Assembly: GCF_033436665.1 (NCBI RefSeq)
Contig: NZ_JAWQFO010000003.1
Coordinates: 62,001 to 126,000, forward strand
DNA: 64,000 nt
Origin: JAWQFO01 sp033436665
GTDB taxonomy: Bacteria; Pseudomonadota; Alphaproteobacteria; Rhodobacterales; Rhodobacteraceae
Reading direction: 5' to 3'
In this document: in pieces, positions 35,452-44,175 of the stretch
Position numbering within the stretch: position 1 is the first letter of the stretch
How the letters are laid out: each line of letters opens with the position of its first letter
The notes under the pieces: model-generated
Told to the model about the DNA's origin: nothing
What the model saw: the letters and a program-made list of their open reading frames with translations, nothing else
Database searches by the model: none
Translations under genes and position numbers: made by a program

Positions 35452-37316
35452 GCGGACCGCTTCCGCGCACCGCGAACCTTGGCGAGGATCAATGTCAAGG
35501 CTGCGGGCGTAATGCCGTCGATGCGCGCCGCTTGCGCCAGGGTTCCGGGGCGCGCCGCACTCAGTTTTCCCTGCAATTCCTTAGACAACCCGTCCAGCGC
35601 AGCGTAGTCGATATCGCCCGGTATCCGCAGGTTCTCGTCCTTGCGGAGCATTTCGATGTCCCGCTGTTGCCGCGTCAGATAATTCGCGTACAGCGCCTCG
35701 CGCCCCAGTTGCTGCCGGGTTTCCGGCGGGATCTCGGAAAACGTCTCCTCGAGCGGGAGAATGTCGGCAAATTCGACATCCGGAAATGCCAGCAATTCAT
35801 AGCCATTCCGCCGCGAACCATCCTGGTTGACCCGAATTCCGTGGGCCGCAAGCTCCTTGGGCGTGAAGGCGTGCGATTTTAACGTCTTCCGTCCTGCTTC
35901 GAGGTCTTCCATCTTGGCCGCGAACGCAGCGCGCCTGGCATCGCTGGCGATACCGAGCTCCATCGCCAAGGGCGTCAGCCGCTGATCGGCGTTGTCCGCC
36001 CGTAGCGACAGACGGAACTCGGCGCGGGACGTGAACATCCGGTAGGGTTCAGTCACGCCACGCGTGGTCAGATCGTCGATCATGACGCCGATGTAGTTCT
36101 CTGCCCGCGAGAATACGACGGATTCCCGACCCAGCGCCGCATGCGCCGCGTTGAGCCCGGCCACCATTCCTTGCGCCGCGGCTTCTTCGTAGCCGGTGGT
36201 TCCGTTGATCTGGCCGGCGAGGAAAAGCCCGGGAACCGTCCGAAGCGCCAATGTCGCGTCGAGCGCGCGCGGATCGACGTAATCGTACTCGATGGCATAC
36301 CCTGGTTGCAGGATCTCGACCCCCTCCAGCCCCTTCATCGACCGCACGTATTGGAGCTGCACGTCTTCGGGCAGCGAGGTCGATATGCCGTTCGGATAAA
36401 TCGTCGCGTCGTTCAGCCCCTCGGGTTCAAGGAAAACCTGGTGCGAGTCCTTCTCGCCGAACCGTACGATCTTGTCCTCGATGGACGGGCAATACCTCGG
36501 ACCCACCCCATCGATATGTCCGCCGTACATCGCGGACCGCGCGAGGTTCTCGCGGATGATGTCATGGGTGCGCGGATTGGTGTGGGTGATCCCGCAGGAC
36601 ACTTGGCGCGCCGACACTTCGGTCGTAAGGAAAGAGAAGAAGGTCGGACTATCGTCCCCCGGCTGCATCTCGAGCCCATCCCAATCGATGGTGCGCCCGT
36701 CGAGTCGCGGTGGGGTTCCCGTCTTGAGACGGCCAAGGTCGAGGTCGAAACTGTCGATTCGTTCGGCCAATTTCACCGACGCCCGATCGCCCATCCGGCC
36801 GCCCGACCGCGACACGTCTCCGATGTGGATCACGCCGCGCAGAAATGTTCCCGTGGTCAGGACTGTCGCGTCGGCCCGGATTTCGGTCCCATCGTCAAGA
36901 ACGACGCCGGTAACCCGGTCCTTGTCCATCAGGAAGTCGACGCACTCTCCGGTGATGATGTGCAGTCCGGCTTGAGCCTTCGTCACCCGCAGCATCTCGG
37001 AACGGTACCGCTGCCGGTCGGCTTGCGCGCGCGGCCCCTGCACCGCTGGACCCTTGCGACGGTTGAGCAGGCGGAACTGGATTCCCGCATGATCCGCGAC
37101 GCGACCCATAACCCCGTCCAGCGCGTCAATCTCGCGCACCAGATGACCTTTGCCCAACCCTCCGATCGCGGGATTGCAGGACATCACGCCGATCCCGTCT
37201 TCCGTCATGGTGACAAGCGCAGTTCGCGCACCGGAGCGCGCCGCGGCATGGGCCGCCTCGGTGCCCGCATGGCCTCCGCCGACCACGATCACGTCAAAAT
37301 GTTTCACGTGAAACAC
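35448..37316 (-). CDS. mnmG: tRNA uridine-5-carboxymethylaminomethyl(34) synthesis protein MnmG
   Basis: A 622-residue FAD protein that, with MnmE, builds cmnm5U at the tRNA wobble position. FAD binding: VIVVGGGHAGTEAA; further motifs are MSCNPAIGGLGKGHLVRE, a conserved Cys region YCPSIEDKIVRF, and GQINGTTGYEEAAAQG. The start is GTG at 37316, three bases after the mnmE stop. The first six codons (MFHVKH) overlap a perfect parS site at 37300-37315. It is followed by rsmG with an ATGA overlap. Confidence 0.95.
   Translation of the reverse strand: MFHVKHFDVIVVGGGHAGTEAAHAAARSGARTALVTMTEDGIGVMSCNPAIGGLGKGHLVREIDALDGVMGRVADHAGIQFRLLNRRKGPAVQGPRAQADRQRYRSEMLRVTKAQAGLHIITGECVDFLMDKDRVTGVVLDDGTEIRADATVLTTGTFLRGVIHIGDVSRSGGRMGDRASVKLAERIDSFDLDLGRLKTGTPPRLDGRTIDWDGLEMQPGDDSPTFFSFLTTEVSARQVSCGITHTNPRTHDIIRENLARSAMYGGHIDGVGPRYCPSIEDKIVRFGEKDSHQVFLEPEGLNDATIYPNGISTSLPEDVQLQYVRSMKGLEGVEILQPGYAIEYDYVDPRALDATLALRTVPGLFLAGQINGTTGYEEAAAQGMVAGLNAAHAALGRESVVFSRAENYIGVMIDDLTTRGVTEPYRMFTSRAEFRLSLRADNADQRLTPLAMELGIASDARRAAFAAKMEDLEAGRKTLKSHAFTPKELAAHGIRVNQDGSRRNGYELLAFPDVEFADILPLEETFSEIPPETRQQLGREALYANYLTRQQRDIEMLRKDENLRIPGDIDYAALDGLSKELQGKLSAARPGTLAQAARIDGITPAALTLILAKVRGARKRSA
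37300..37315. other. parS centromere-like site (start of mnmG)
   Basis: A second exact TGTTTCACGTGAAACA palindrome, covering nearly all of the first six codons of mnmG and starting right after its first base. It is 1,890 bp from the other parS and about 3.2 kb from the A+T-rich gap at 40.5 kb. Confidence 0.95.
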
Positions 37317-37319
37317 CTG

Positions 37320-38606
37320 TCATTTGCCAATGCAAAAGCTCGAGAAGATCTCGTCCAGCAGATTTTCTGCGTCGATCCGACCCACGAGAACTTCGAGGGA
37401 TCGAATCGCGGACCGCACCTCTTCTGCCGTGATATCATACCGATCCGGACCGTGCCGCAACATTTCCCGGGCCGCGTTCAAATCGCCTGTCGCCCGCAGC
37501 ATGGCTGTGCGATGCCGGTCGCGTGTCGCCAATCCCGCGGATGTCGCGCGGGTCGAGAAGTAGGCTTGAAGATCGGCGAGCAGTTCGGGAATGCCTTGAC
37601 CCGTTTTTCCGGAAATCCCCCGCGCCGCGCTATCCGCTGTGTCCTGTTTGGGCATCAGCGCAATATCTTGAGGGCTCGGCACGAGGCCCAGATTACCCGG
37701 CGCATCGGTCAGGAACACGCGCAGATCCGAGGATCTGGCCCGGTCGAGCGCACGTTCGATCCCGATTCGCTCGACGGCATCCCTGCTGTCGCGCAAGCCG
37801 GCGGTGTCGAGAATCGTGACCGGCAGTCCACCCAGGTCCATGCGCACCTCGATGACATCCCGCGTGGTGCCGGCGACCTCCGACGTGATCGCCGCATCCC
37901 GACCGACCAAAGCATTCAGCAACGTCGACTTGCCGGCATTCGGAGGTCCGACGATGGCGACCTCGAATCCGGACCGGATGCGTTCGGCAATCTGAGCGCC
38001 GTCGATGTGTTGGCGCAGGTCCGACTGAACACGCGCAAGTAGATCGGCCACCTCTTCCGACACATCGACCGGGACTTCCTCGTCCGCGAAGTCGATGGTC
38101 GCCTCGAGCAAGGCTGCGGCGCGGACCAGATCGGCGCGCCAGGTTTCGACCTTGTCGCCAAGCGCACCGGACAGGATCCGGACCGCCTGCCTGCGCTGCG
38201 CTTCGGTCTCGGCGTCGATCAGGTCGGCAAGCCCTTCGACCTGCGCGAGGTCGATGCGGCCGTTCTCGAGCGCGCGCCGGGTGAATTCCCCTGCCTCGGC
38301 GATGCGCGTCCCGTCTACTTCGGCGAGACATCCGAGCACCGCGTCGATCACCGCGACACTGCCATGGACCTGCAACTCGACCACGTCCTCACCGGTGAAG
38401 CTGGCCGGCGCGGCGAAGCACAGCACCAGCGCTTCGTCGATCAGTCCGCCCGCGCCATCGGTCAGGCGACGGGTCGCCGCCTTGCGAACCGGCGGCAGGG
38501 ACCCGCACAGGGTTTCGGCCACGCCAAACGCCCGCGGGCCGGAGATCCGAACGATCGAAACCCCGGCCCGCCCATGCGCGGAAGCCAGGGCGTAGATCGT
38601 TTCCAT
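37320..38606 (-). CDS. mnmE: tRNA modification GTPase MnmE
   Basis: A 428-residue GTPase, partner of MnmG. The N-terminal folate-binding domain (TIYALASAHGRAGVSIVRISGP) and a helical domain are interrupted by the GTPase with GPPNAGKSTLLNAL (G1), TTRDVIE (G2) and LDTAGLRD (G3). It ends in FCIGK, the MnmE C-terminal Cys motif. I use the ATG at 38606; a TTG three codons earlier has no better ribosome-binding site. Its GTPase domain is a little short compared with the usual 450-residue protein. Confidence 0.94.
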   Translation of the reverse strand: METIYALASAHGRAGVSIVRISGPRAFGVAETLCGSLPPVRKAATRRLTDGAGGLIDEALVLCFAAPASFTGEDVVELQVHGSVAVIDAVLGCLAEVDGTRIAEAGEFTRRALENGRIDLAQVEGLADLIDAETEAQRRQAVRILSGALGDKVETWRADLVRAAALLEATIDFADEEVPVDVSEEVADLLARVQSDLRQHIDGAQIAERIRSGFEVAIVGPPNAGKSTLLNALVGRDAAITSEVAGTTRDVIEVRMDLGGLPVTILDTAGLRDSRDAVERIGIERALDRARSSDLRVFLTDAPGNLGLVPSPQDIALMPKQDTADSAARGISGKTGQGIPELLADLQAYFSTRATSAGLATRDRHRTAMLRATGDLNAAREMLRHGPDRYDITAEEVRSAIRSLEVLVGRIDAENLLDEIFSSFCIGK

Positions 38607-38636
38607 TCCATTCAAACCATTGAAATTAAACGGTTA

Positions 38637-39944
38637 TCAGGTGTTCATCGAGTCGAAGAATTCCGAGTTGGTCTTGGTCTGCTTGAGCTTCGACAACAGG
38701 AATTCGATCGCGTCCGTCGTCCCCATCGGGTTCAGGATGCGGCGCAGCACGAAGGTCTTCTGCAGGTCGGCCTTGTCGACCAGAAGGTCCTCTTTCCGGG
38801 TCCCGGACTTGAGGATGTCCATCGCCGGGAAGACCCGCTTGTCGGCCACCTTGCGGTCGAGCACGATCTCGGAGTTGCCCGTGCCCTTGAATTCCTCGAA
38901 GATCACCTCGTCCATCCGGCTGCCGGTGTCGATCAGCGCGGTGGCGATGATGGTCAGCGACCCGCCCTCCTCGATGTTGCGCGCCGCGCCGAAGAACCGC
39001 TTGGGCCGCTGCAGCGCGTTGGCGTCGACACCACCGGTCAGCACCTTGCCCGAGGACGGGACCACGGTGTTGAAGGCGCGGCCGAGACGGGTGATGGAAT
39101 CGAGCAGGATCACCACGTCGCGCTTGTGCTCGACAAGGCGCTTGGCCTTCTCGATGACCATGTCCGAGACCGCGACGTGTCGCGTGGCCGGTTCGTCGAA
39201 GGTCGAGGAGACGACCTCTCCCTGCACCGACCGCTGCATGTCGGTCACCTCTTCCGGGCGCTCGTCGATCAGCAGCACGATCAGATAACACTCGGGGTGG
39301 TTCTTCTCGATCGAGTTGGCGATGTTCTGCAGCAGGACCGTCTTGCCGGTCCGCGGCGGCGCCACGATCAGCGAACGCTGGCCCTTCCCGATGGGCGCGA
39401 CCAGGTCGATGATCCGGGCCGAGCGGTCCTTGATCGTCGGATCCTCGATTTCCATGTTCAGCCGCTCGTCCGGATACAGCGGCGTCAGGTTCTCGAACGC
39501 GATCTTGTGGCGCGCCTTCTCGGGATCCTCGAAGTTGATCTTGGTGACGTCGAGCAACGCAAAGTAGCGTTCGTTGTCATCGGGTGCGCGGATCACGCCT
39601 TCGATGGTGTCGCCGGTGCGCAGCGAGAACTTGCGGATCATCTCGGTCGACACGTAGATGTCGTCGGGGCCCGGCAGGTAGTTGGCCTCGGGCGAGCGCA
39701 GGAAGCCGAAACCGTCCTGCAGCACCTCGAGAACCCCGTCGCCGGAGATTTCCCAGCCCTCGTCCGCGCGTTCGCGCAGGATCTGGAACATCATCTCGCC
39801 CTTGCGCATGGTCGAGGCGTTCTCGATCTCGAGATCCTCGGCCATGGCCAGAAGGTCCTTGGGACTCTTGCGCTTGAGATCGGCGAGGTTGAGCGTTTCG
39901 ACGATTTCGGGCTGCGCCGGGGCGTCGGTGATATCGGATGTCAT
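38637..39944 (-). CDS. rho: Transcription termination factor Rho
   Basis: A 435-residue Rho helicase. The N-terminal RNA-binding domain has GWEISGDGVLEVLQDGFGFLRSPEANYLPGPDDIYVS; the ATPase has APPRTGKTVLL (Walker A, about residue 195), IVLLIDERPEEV and the Q/R-loop regions. It lies 123 bases after the hemJ stop on the same strand, a leader that could hold autoregulation, as known for rho elsewhere, but no element is identifiable. mnmE follows after 30 bases. Confidence 0.97.
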   Translation of the reverse strand: MTSDITDAPAQPEIVETLNLADLKRKSPKDLLAMAEDLEIENASTMRKGEMMFQILRERADEGWEISGDGVLEVLQDGFGFLRSPEANYLPGPDDIYVSTEMIRKFSLRTGDTIEGVIRAPDDNERYFALLDVTKINFEDPEKARHKIAFENLTPLYPDERLNMEIEDPTIKDRSARIIDLVAPIGKGQRSLIVAPPRTGKTVLLQNIANSIEKNHPECYLIVLLIDERPEEVTDMQRSVQGEVVSSTFDEPATRHVAVSDMVIEKAKRLVEHKRDVVILLDSITRLGRAFNTVVPSSGKVLTGGVDANALQRPKRFFGAARNIEEGGSLTIIATALIDTGSRMDEVIFEEFKGTGNSEIVLDRKVADKRVFPAMDILKSGTRKEDLLVDKADLQKTFVLRRILNPMGTTDAIEFLLSKLKQTKTNSEFFDSMNT

Positions 39945-40067
39945 GGAATACCCGTTCTCGACCCGCGCGGTCGCGGGGCGGTGATGAAATTGCGATGTCT
40001 GGTCTGCGCCGTCCCCGGACGGGGCGGTGACAGCCAGATAAGCAGGCTTTGCAGCCGAGTCAACGAT

Positions 40068-40517
40068 TCAGAAGCGGACGACGACCGAAACGACGATCAG
40101 CACCATCAGCAGCGTCGGCACCTCGTTCATCATCCGGAATTGACGGCCGGTGATGTGGTTCTCGCCGCGCTCGAGCTCCTTTCGGCGCATGCTGCACCAG
40201 TGGTGGAACCATGTCATCGCGAGCACACCGGCGCCCTTGGTCCAGGGCCAGATCATGTCCCAGCTGACCAGCCCCGGCGTGAAGAGCAGGCAAAGCCCGA
40301 AGACCCAGGTCGCGATCATCGCGGGGTTCATGATGACCCGGATCAACCGCCGCTCCATCGTCATGAAAAGCCCGTGGGTGTCTCCGGTCTCGCCGACGGT
40401 CTCGACGTGATAGACGAACAGCCGCGGTAGATAGAACAGGCCCGCCATCCAGGCGATCACGGCCATGATGTGCAGCGCCTTGGTCCAGGGATAGGCCGCG
40501 GCAAGCAGGTCGGTCAT
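40068..40517 (-). CDS. hemJ: Protoporphyrinogen oxidase HemJ
   Basis: A 149-residue four-helix membrane protein of the HemJ (CopD-like) family, which oxidises protoporphyrinogen IX in bacteria without HemG or HemY. It has KALHIMAVIAWMAGLFYLPRLFVYH with a conserved His, then RLIRVIMNPAM, TWFHHWCSMRRK and RMMNEVPTLLM. It is the last leftward gene before the A+T-rich gap and the candidate origin. In related genomes it sits next to hemE and rho; here hemE is not adjacent. Confidence 0.93.
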   Translation of the reverse strand: MTDLLAAAYPWTKALHIMAVIAWMAGLFYLPRLFVYHVETVGETGDTHGLFMTMERRLIRVIMNPAMIATWVFGLCLLFTPGLVSWDMIWPWTKGAGVLAMTWFHHWCSMRRKELERGENHITGRQFRMMNEVPTLLMVLIVVSVVVRF

Positions 40518-40921
40518 CGGGCACTCCTTCGAAGCCGCTCCTTACATCAATAAGAAATAAGAAAGAAAGATTGATGATGAATGTAGGTCGACCGAAATCT
40601 GGGGATTTCGAAGTTACAGCCTGGGTTATCCCGTCTGGAAAGCGATGTGGGCGATTTCGTGTACAATCCTCGGGATGCAAAATTATCACTTATTGTCAGA
40701 TGTTTAAAACTTCACAAAGACGTTCGGCATGTGGATTTCAGCGTGGATGTTTCCCGGACGACTTGATCCTCCACAGCTCGCAGGTTGTTCAAGCCAACAT
40801 GCGGATGAACCGCCGGTTTTCACCGCGAAGACGATGTAGCGCAGCCGGGTTGCCCTCGCGGCCTTAATTATTCAGAAACCTTCGTTAAGAGATCCCTAAT
40901 GCCGCACACACGGTTATCCCC
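40518..40921. other. Candidate chromosomal replication origin (oriC) region; longest gene-free gap
   Basis: 404 bases with no gene I can support, the longest gap in the window. It has two A+T-rich tracts in otherwise G+C-rich DNA: 40541-40586 holds 12 G/C in 46 bases, and 40677-40719 holds 12 in 43. DnaA-box-like sequences (consensus TTATNCACA) are degenerate: TTATCCCCA at 40914-40922 (one mismatch), TGTGGATTT at 40730 and TCCTCCACA at 40767 (two each). Genes diverge from here on both sides, and the flanking order (hemJ-rho-mnmE-mnmG-rsmG-parAB against maf-aroE-coaE-dnaQ-secB) resembles that around the Caulobacter origin. Inferred, not proved. Confidence 0.5.
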
Positions 40922-41521
40922 ATGTCTTTCCCCCTTGTCCTCGCGTCAGGTTCGACAATCCGGGCGCATCTTCTGCGCCAGGCTGCGGTGCCGATCGAGG
41001 TGATCCCGGCGCGGATCGACGAGCAGACCGTGCGCGCTGCACTCGCCGCAGAGGATGCGCCACCACGGGATGTCGCGGACGCACTGGCCGAGCTGAAGGC
41101 GCGCAAGGTCAGCGACAAGCTGCCGGGCCGAAAGGTTCTGGGCTGCGACCAGGTGCTTGAGTTCGAAGGCCAGATCCTGTCGAAGCCCGAGACCCCGGAG
41201 GAGGCGCGCGACCAGTTGCGGGCCATGCGCGGCAAGCGCCATATGCTGCTGTCAGCGGCCGTTGTCTGCGAGGACGGCCAGCCTGTCTGGCGGCATGTCG
41301 GGCAGGTGCGGCTTTTGATGCGCGACGCCTCGGACGCCTACATCGACGCCTACGTGGCGCGGAATTGGGAAAGCATCCGCGACTCGGTCGGCGCCTACAA
41401 GCTGGAAGAAGAAGGCGTGCGTCTGTTCAGTCGGATCGACGGCGATTACTTTAACGTTCTGGGCCTGCCGCTTCTCGAGTTGCTGGCCTGGATGACACGA
41501 AGCGGAGATCTCGAGGCATGA
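40922..41521 (+). CDS. maf: Maf-family nucleoside triphosphate pyrophosphatase
   Basis: A 199-residue Maf protein, which hydrolyses non-canonical or modified nucleoside triphosphates (dTTP/UTP or m7GTP types). It has LASGSTIRAHLL in place of the usual LASxSPRR, LGCDQVLEF and SVGAYKLEEEGVRLFSRIDGDYFNVLGLPL. The variant N-terminus is closer to the YceF-type branch. It is first of a four-gene run, overlapping aroE by four bases (ATGA). Its start codon abuts a DnaA-box-like TTATCCCCA. Confidence 0.9.
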   Translation: MSFPLVLASGSTIRAHLLRQAAVPIEVIPARIDEQTVRAALAAEDAPPRDVADALAELKARKVSDKLPGRKVLGCDQVLEFEGQILSKPETPEEARDQLRAMRGKRHMLLSAAVVCEDGQPVWRHVGQVRLLMRDASDAYIDAYVARNWESIRDSVGAYKLEEEGVRLFSRIDGDYFNVLGLPLLELLAWMTRSGDLEA

Positions 41522-42354
41522 GCGGACAGAAAATTCCCCTGGCCGGCGTCATCGGTGCGCCGATAGCGCATTCGAAATCGCCGATCCTGCACGGCCACTG
41601 GCTGCGGCGTCACGGAATCCGCGGGTTCTACATTCCGATGGACGTGGCGCCGGGCGATCTGCGCGACGTCTTGCGCGAAATGCCCAAGATGGGCTTCGTC
41701 GGCGCCAACGTGACCCTGCCCCACAAGGAAGCGGTTCTGGACATCGCCGACCTCGTGACCGACCGGGCAACGCTGATCGGGGCGGCGAACACGCTGATCT
41801 TCCGCCAGGACGGCAAGATTCATGCCGACAATACGGATGGGTACGGGTTTCTCGAGAACCTCAAGACCGGCGCGCCGGACTGGAAACCGCAGGACGGGCC
41901 GGCGGCGGTGCTGGGCGCGGGCGGCGGTGCCCGGGCGGTGATCGCCTCGCTGCTCGAGGCGGGAACGCCGAAGATCCTGCTGTCGAACCGGACCCGTGTC
42001 CGGGCCGAGAAACTTCAAAGCGACTTCGGCAACCGGGTCAGCGTCGTCGACTGGGTGCAGGCCGGAAACATGCTGGAGGAGGCCCGGCTGGTGGTGAACA
42101 CCTCGTCGCTGGGCATGGTCGGAAAACCCGAAATGCGCGTGCCGCTCGACGGGCTGCGGCCCGGAACGGTGGTCACGGACCTCGTCTACACGCCGCTGCG
42201 CACCCGGCTGCTCGAGACCGCCGAGGCAAAGCGATGCGTCACGGTCGACGGGTTGGGGATGCTGCTGCATCAGGCGGTGCCCGGATTCGAGCGCTGGTTC
42301 GGCACACGGCCACAGGTCGACGACGAGACCCGCCGGGTCGTTCTGGGCGGATGA
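41518..42354 (+). CDS. aroE: Shikimate dehydrogenase
   Basis: A 278-residue AroE that reduces 3-dehydroshikimate with NADPH in aromatic amino acid synthesis. It has GAPIAHSKSPILH (substrate site), NVTLPHKEAVLD, AANTLIF, NTDGYGF and GAGGGARAV (NADP loop). Start and stop both overlap neighbours by four bases, so maf, aroE and coaE are translationally coupled. Confidence 0.95.
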   Translation: MSGQKIPLAGVIGAPIAHSKSPILHGHWLRRHGIRGFYIPMDVAPGDLRDVLREMPKMGFVGANVTLPHKEAVLDIADLVTDRATLIGAANTLIFRQDGKIHADNTDGYGFLENLKTGAPDWKPQDGPAAVLGAGGGARAVIASLLEAGTPKILLSNRTRVRAEKLQSDFGNRVSVVDWVQAGNMLEEARLVVNTSSLGMVGKPEMRVPLDGLRPGTVVTDLVYTPLRTRLLETAEAKRCVTVDGLGMLLHQAVPGFERWFGTRPQVDDETRRVVLGG

Positions 42355-42944
42355 TCAGGCTCGGGCTGACCGGCTCCATCGGGATGGGCAAGTCGACCAC
42401 GGCGCGGATGTTCGCCGAGGAAGGCTGTGCGCTGTGGGACGCGGATGCGGCCGTCCATCGGCTCTATGCGTCCGGCGGCGCGGCGGTCGAGCCGATCGGA
42501 GCGGCCTATCCCGATGCGGTGGAAGATGGCGCGGTGTCGCGCGCGGCGCTGCGCGGGATCATCGCGCGCGACCCGCAGGCGCTGAAACGGATCGAGGAAA
42601 TCGTGCATCCGCTGGTGGCGCAGGATCGCGCGGAGTTTCTCGACCGGACGGAGGCCGATATCGTCGTGCTCGACATTCCGCTGCTGTTCGAGACCGGCGG
42701 CGAACGCGAGATGGATGCCGTGGCCTGCGTGACCGTCTCGGCGGAAGAGCAGGAACGCCGGGTTCTGGCGCGCAGTTCGATGACCCGTGAAGAATTCCGC
42801 CAGATCCGCGACAACCAGATGCCGGATGCGGAGAAACGCGCGCGGTCCGACTTCGTGATTGAAACCGATACGCTTGAACATGCCCGCGCGCAGGTGCAGG
42901 CTGTTGTCGAAACCCTCAGACGAGGCTGGCAACGCAATGCGTGA
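42351..42944 (+). CDS. coaE: Dephospho-CoA kinase
   Basis: A 197-residue CoaE, the last enzyme of coenzyme A synthesis. The P-loop LTGSIGMGKSTTA is at the start, followed by ADAAVHRLY, VLDIPLLFETG and MTREEFRQIRDNQMP. The ATG at 42351 overlaps the aroE stop. The last eight bases overlap the dnaQ start. No unusual features. Confidence 0.95.
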   Translation: MIRLGLTGSIGMGKSTTARMFAEEGCALWDADAAVHRLYASGGAAVEPIGAAYPDAVEDGAVSRAALRGIIARDPQALKRIEEIVHPLVAQDRAEFLDRTEADIVVLDIPLLFETGGEREMDAVACVTVSAEEQERRVLARSSMTREEFRQIRDNQMPDAEKRARSDFVIETDTLEHARAQVQAVVETLRRGWQRNA

Positions 42945-43623
42945 GATCGTGCTCGACACGGAAACCACCGGATTCGACCCCGAGACCGGCGACCGCATCG
43001 TCGAGATCGGCGCGGTCGAACTGATCGGCCATGTCGCCACCGGCAAGACCTACCACCAGTACATAAACCCCGAGCGCAGCATGCCCGAAGAGGCATTCCA
43101 AGTGCATGGGCTGGGTGACGAGTTTCTTGCCGACAAGCCCAAGTTCGCGGAAGTCGGTCAGGCGTTTCTCGACTTCGTGGGCGATGCCAAGCTGGTGATC
43201 CACAATGCGGCCTTCGACGTGAAATTCCTCAATGCCGAACTGCGCTGGATGGGGCTGCCGCAGATCGCGTGGGAGCGCGCCATCGACACGCTGGAAATCG
43301 CGCGCAAGCGGTTTCCGGGTTCTCCCGCGTCGCTGGACGCGCTTTGCCGGCGGTTCGGGATCGACAACTCGGCGCGGACGCTGCACGGTGCACTGCTCGA
43401 CAGCGAGATTTTGGCCGAGGTCTATCTCGAGCTGATCGGCGGACGGCAGCCCGATTTCGCCCTTTCGGTTTCGGTGAACAACGGCACGGGCGGCGGCGGC
43501 GAGGACTGGACCCCGCGGCCGCGACCTGAAGCGCTGCCGCCGCGGATCACCGAAAGAGAGGCCGCGGCCCATGCCGCCTTTGTCGAGGCGCTGGGCGCGG
43601 ACGCTCTTTGGGGCAAGCTCTAG
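42937..43623 (+). CDS. dnaQ: DNA polymerase III epsilon subunit (proofreading exonuclease)
   Basis: A 228-residue DnaQ, the 3'-5' exonuclease of the replicative polymerase. ExoI: VLDTETTGFDP; ExoII: IHNAAFDVKFLN; ExoIII with His: HGALLDSEIL. The C-terminus after the GTGGGGED linker is the likely alpha-subunit-binding tail. It overlaps coaE by eight bases and converges on secB with one base between. Near-origin location of dnaQ matches related genomes. Confidence 0.95.
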   Translation: MREIVLDTETTGFDPETGDRIVEIGAVELIGHVATGKTYHQYINPERSMPEEAFQVHGLGDEFLADKPKFAEVGQAFLDFVGDAKLVIHNAAFDVKFLNAELRWMGLPQIAWERAIDTLEIARKRFPGSPASLDALCRRFGIDNSARTLHGALLDSEILAEVYLELIGGRQPDFALSVSVNNGTGGGGEDWTPRPRPEALPPRITEREAAAHAAFVEALGADALWGKL

Positions 43624-43624
43624 C

Positions 43625-44116
43625 TCAGGCGTCCGCTTTCGGCGGGTTGGCCTGACGGCGCGCGATCTCGTTGCGGTACAGCGACACGAAATCGATGTTC
43701 TCGAGGTTCAGCGGCGGGAAGCCGCCGTCGCGCGTGATGTCGCTGACGATGCGGCGCAGGAACGGGAAGATCATCCGCGGGCATTCGATCAGCAGGAACG
43801 GGTGTAGCTGATCGTCCTGGACGTTCTGGATGCTGAAGATGCCGACGTAGTCGATCTCGAGCACGAAAAGCGTCGCGTCACCGTCCTTCTGCTTGGAGGT
43901 GACGTTGAGCTTGATCGAGGACTCGTACTGGTTCTCGGCGCTGCGCTTCTTGGCGTCGAGGTTGACCTGGACCTGCACGTCCGGGGTCACGTCGGCGGGC
44001 GCGCCCTTTTGCGCCATGATGTTCTCGAAGGACATGTCGCGGATGAACTGGCCCAGGACCCGCATCTGCGGGACTTGAGGCTGCTGCGGCTGCTGGGCGT
44101 CGGCGTCTTCTGCCAT
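43625..44116 (-). CDS. secB: Protein-export chaperone SecB
   Basis: A 163-residue SecB that keeps secretory proteins unfolded and hands them to SecA. It has a Gln-rich N-terminus, QFIRDMSFEN, QVNLDAKKR, LEIDYVGIFSIQN, HPFLLIECPRMIFPFLRRIVSDIT and GGFPPLNLENIDF. It is the first leftward gene to the right of the candidate origin, so gene direction switches here. fxsA follows upstream on the same strand. Confidence 0.96.
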   Translation of the reverse strand: MAEDADAQQPQQPQVPQMRVLGQFIRDMSFENIMAQKGAPADVTPDVQVQVNLDAKKRSAENQYESSIKLNVTSKQKDGDATLFVLEIDYVGIFSIQNVQDDQLHPFLLIECPRMIFPFLRRIVSDITRDGGFPPLNLENIDFVSLYRNEIARRQANPPKADA

Positions 44117-44175
44117 GGGTGTCTCCCTGAGGTGTTCTTAAATCAGCGACCGCTTAACACCTCGGGGCGGGCTGC

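Noticed and set aside
36141..38042. A 633-residue open frame antisense to mnmG and mnmE
   Set aside because: Shadow of two conserved genes; no domain and crosses the boundary of both.
38364..40430. A 688-residue open frame antisense to rho and hemJ
   Set aside because: His/Arg-rich translation typical of a shadow frame; rho and hemJ are unmistakable.
40518..40921. A gene or structural RNA in the large gap
   Set aside because: The open frames are short and without ribosome-binding sites or family resemblance, and no tRNA or known RNA fold could be recognised. I kept it as a candidate origin instead.
40914..40922. A perfect DnaA box
   Set aside because: The best match, TTATCCCCA, still has one mismatch to TTATNCACA; no exact box was found in the gap.
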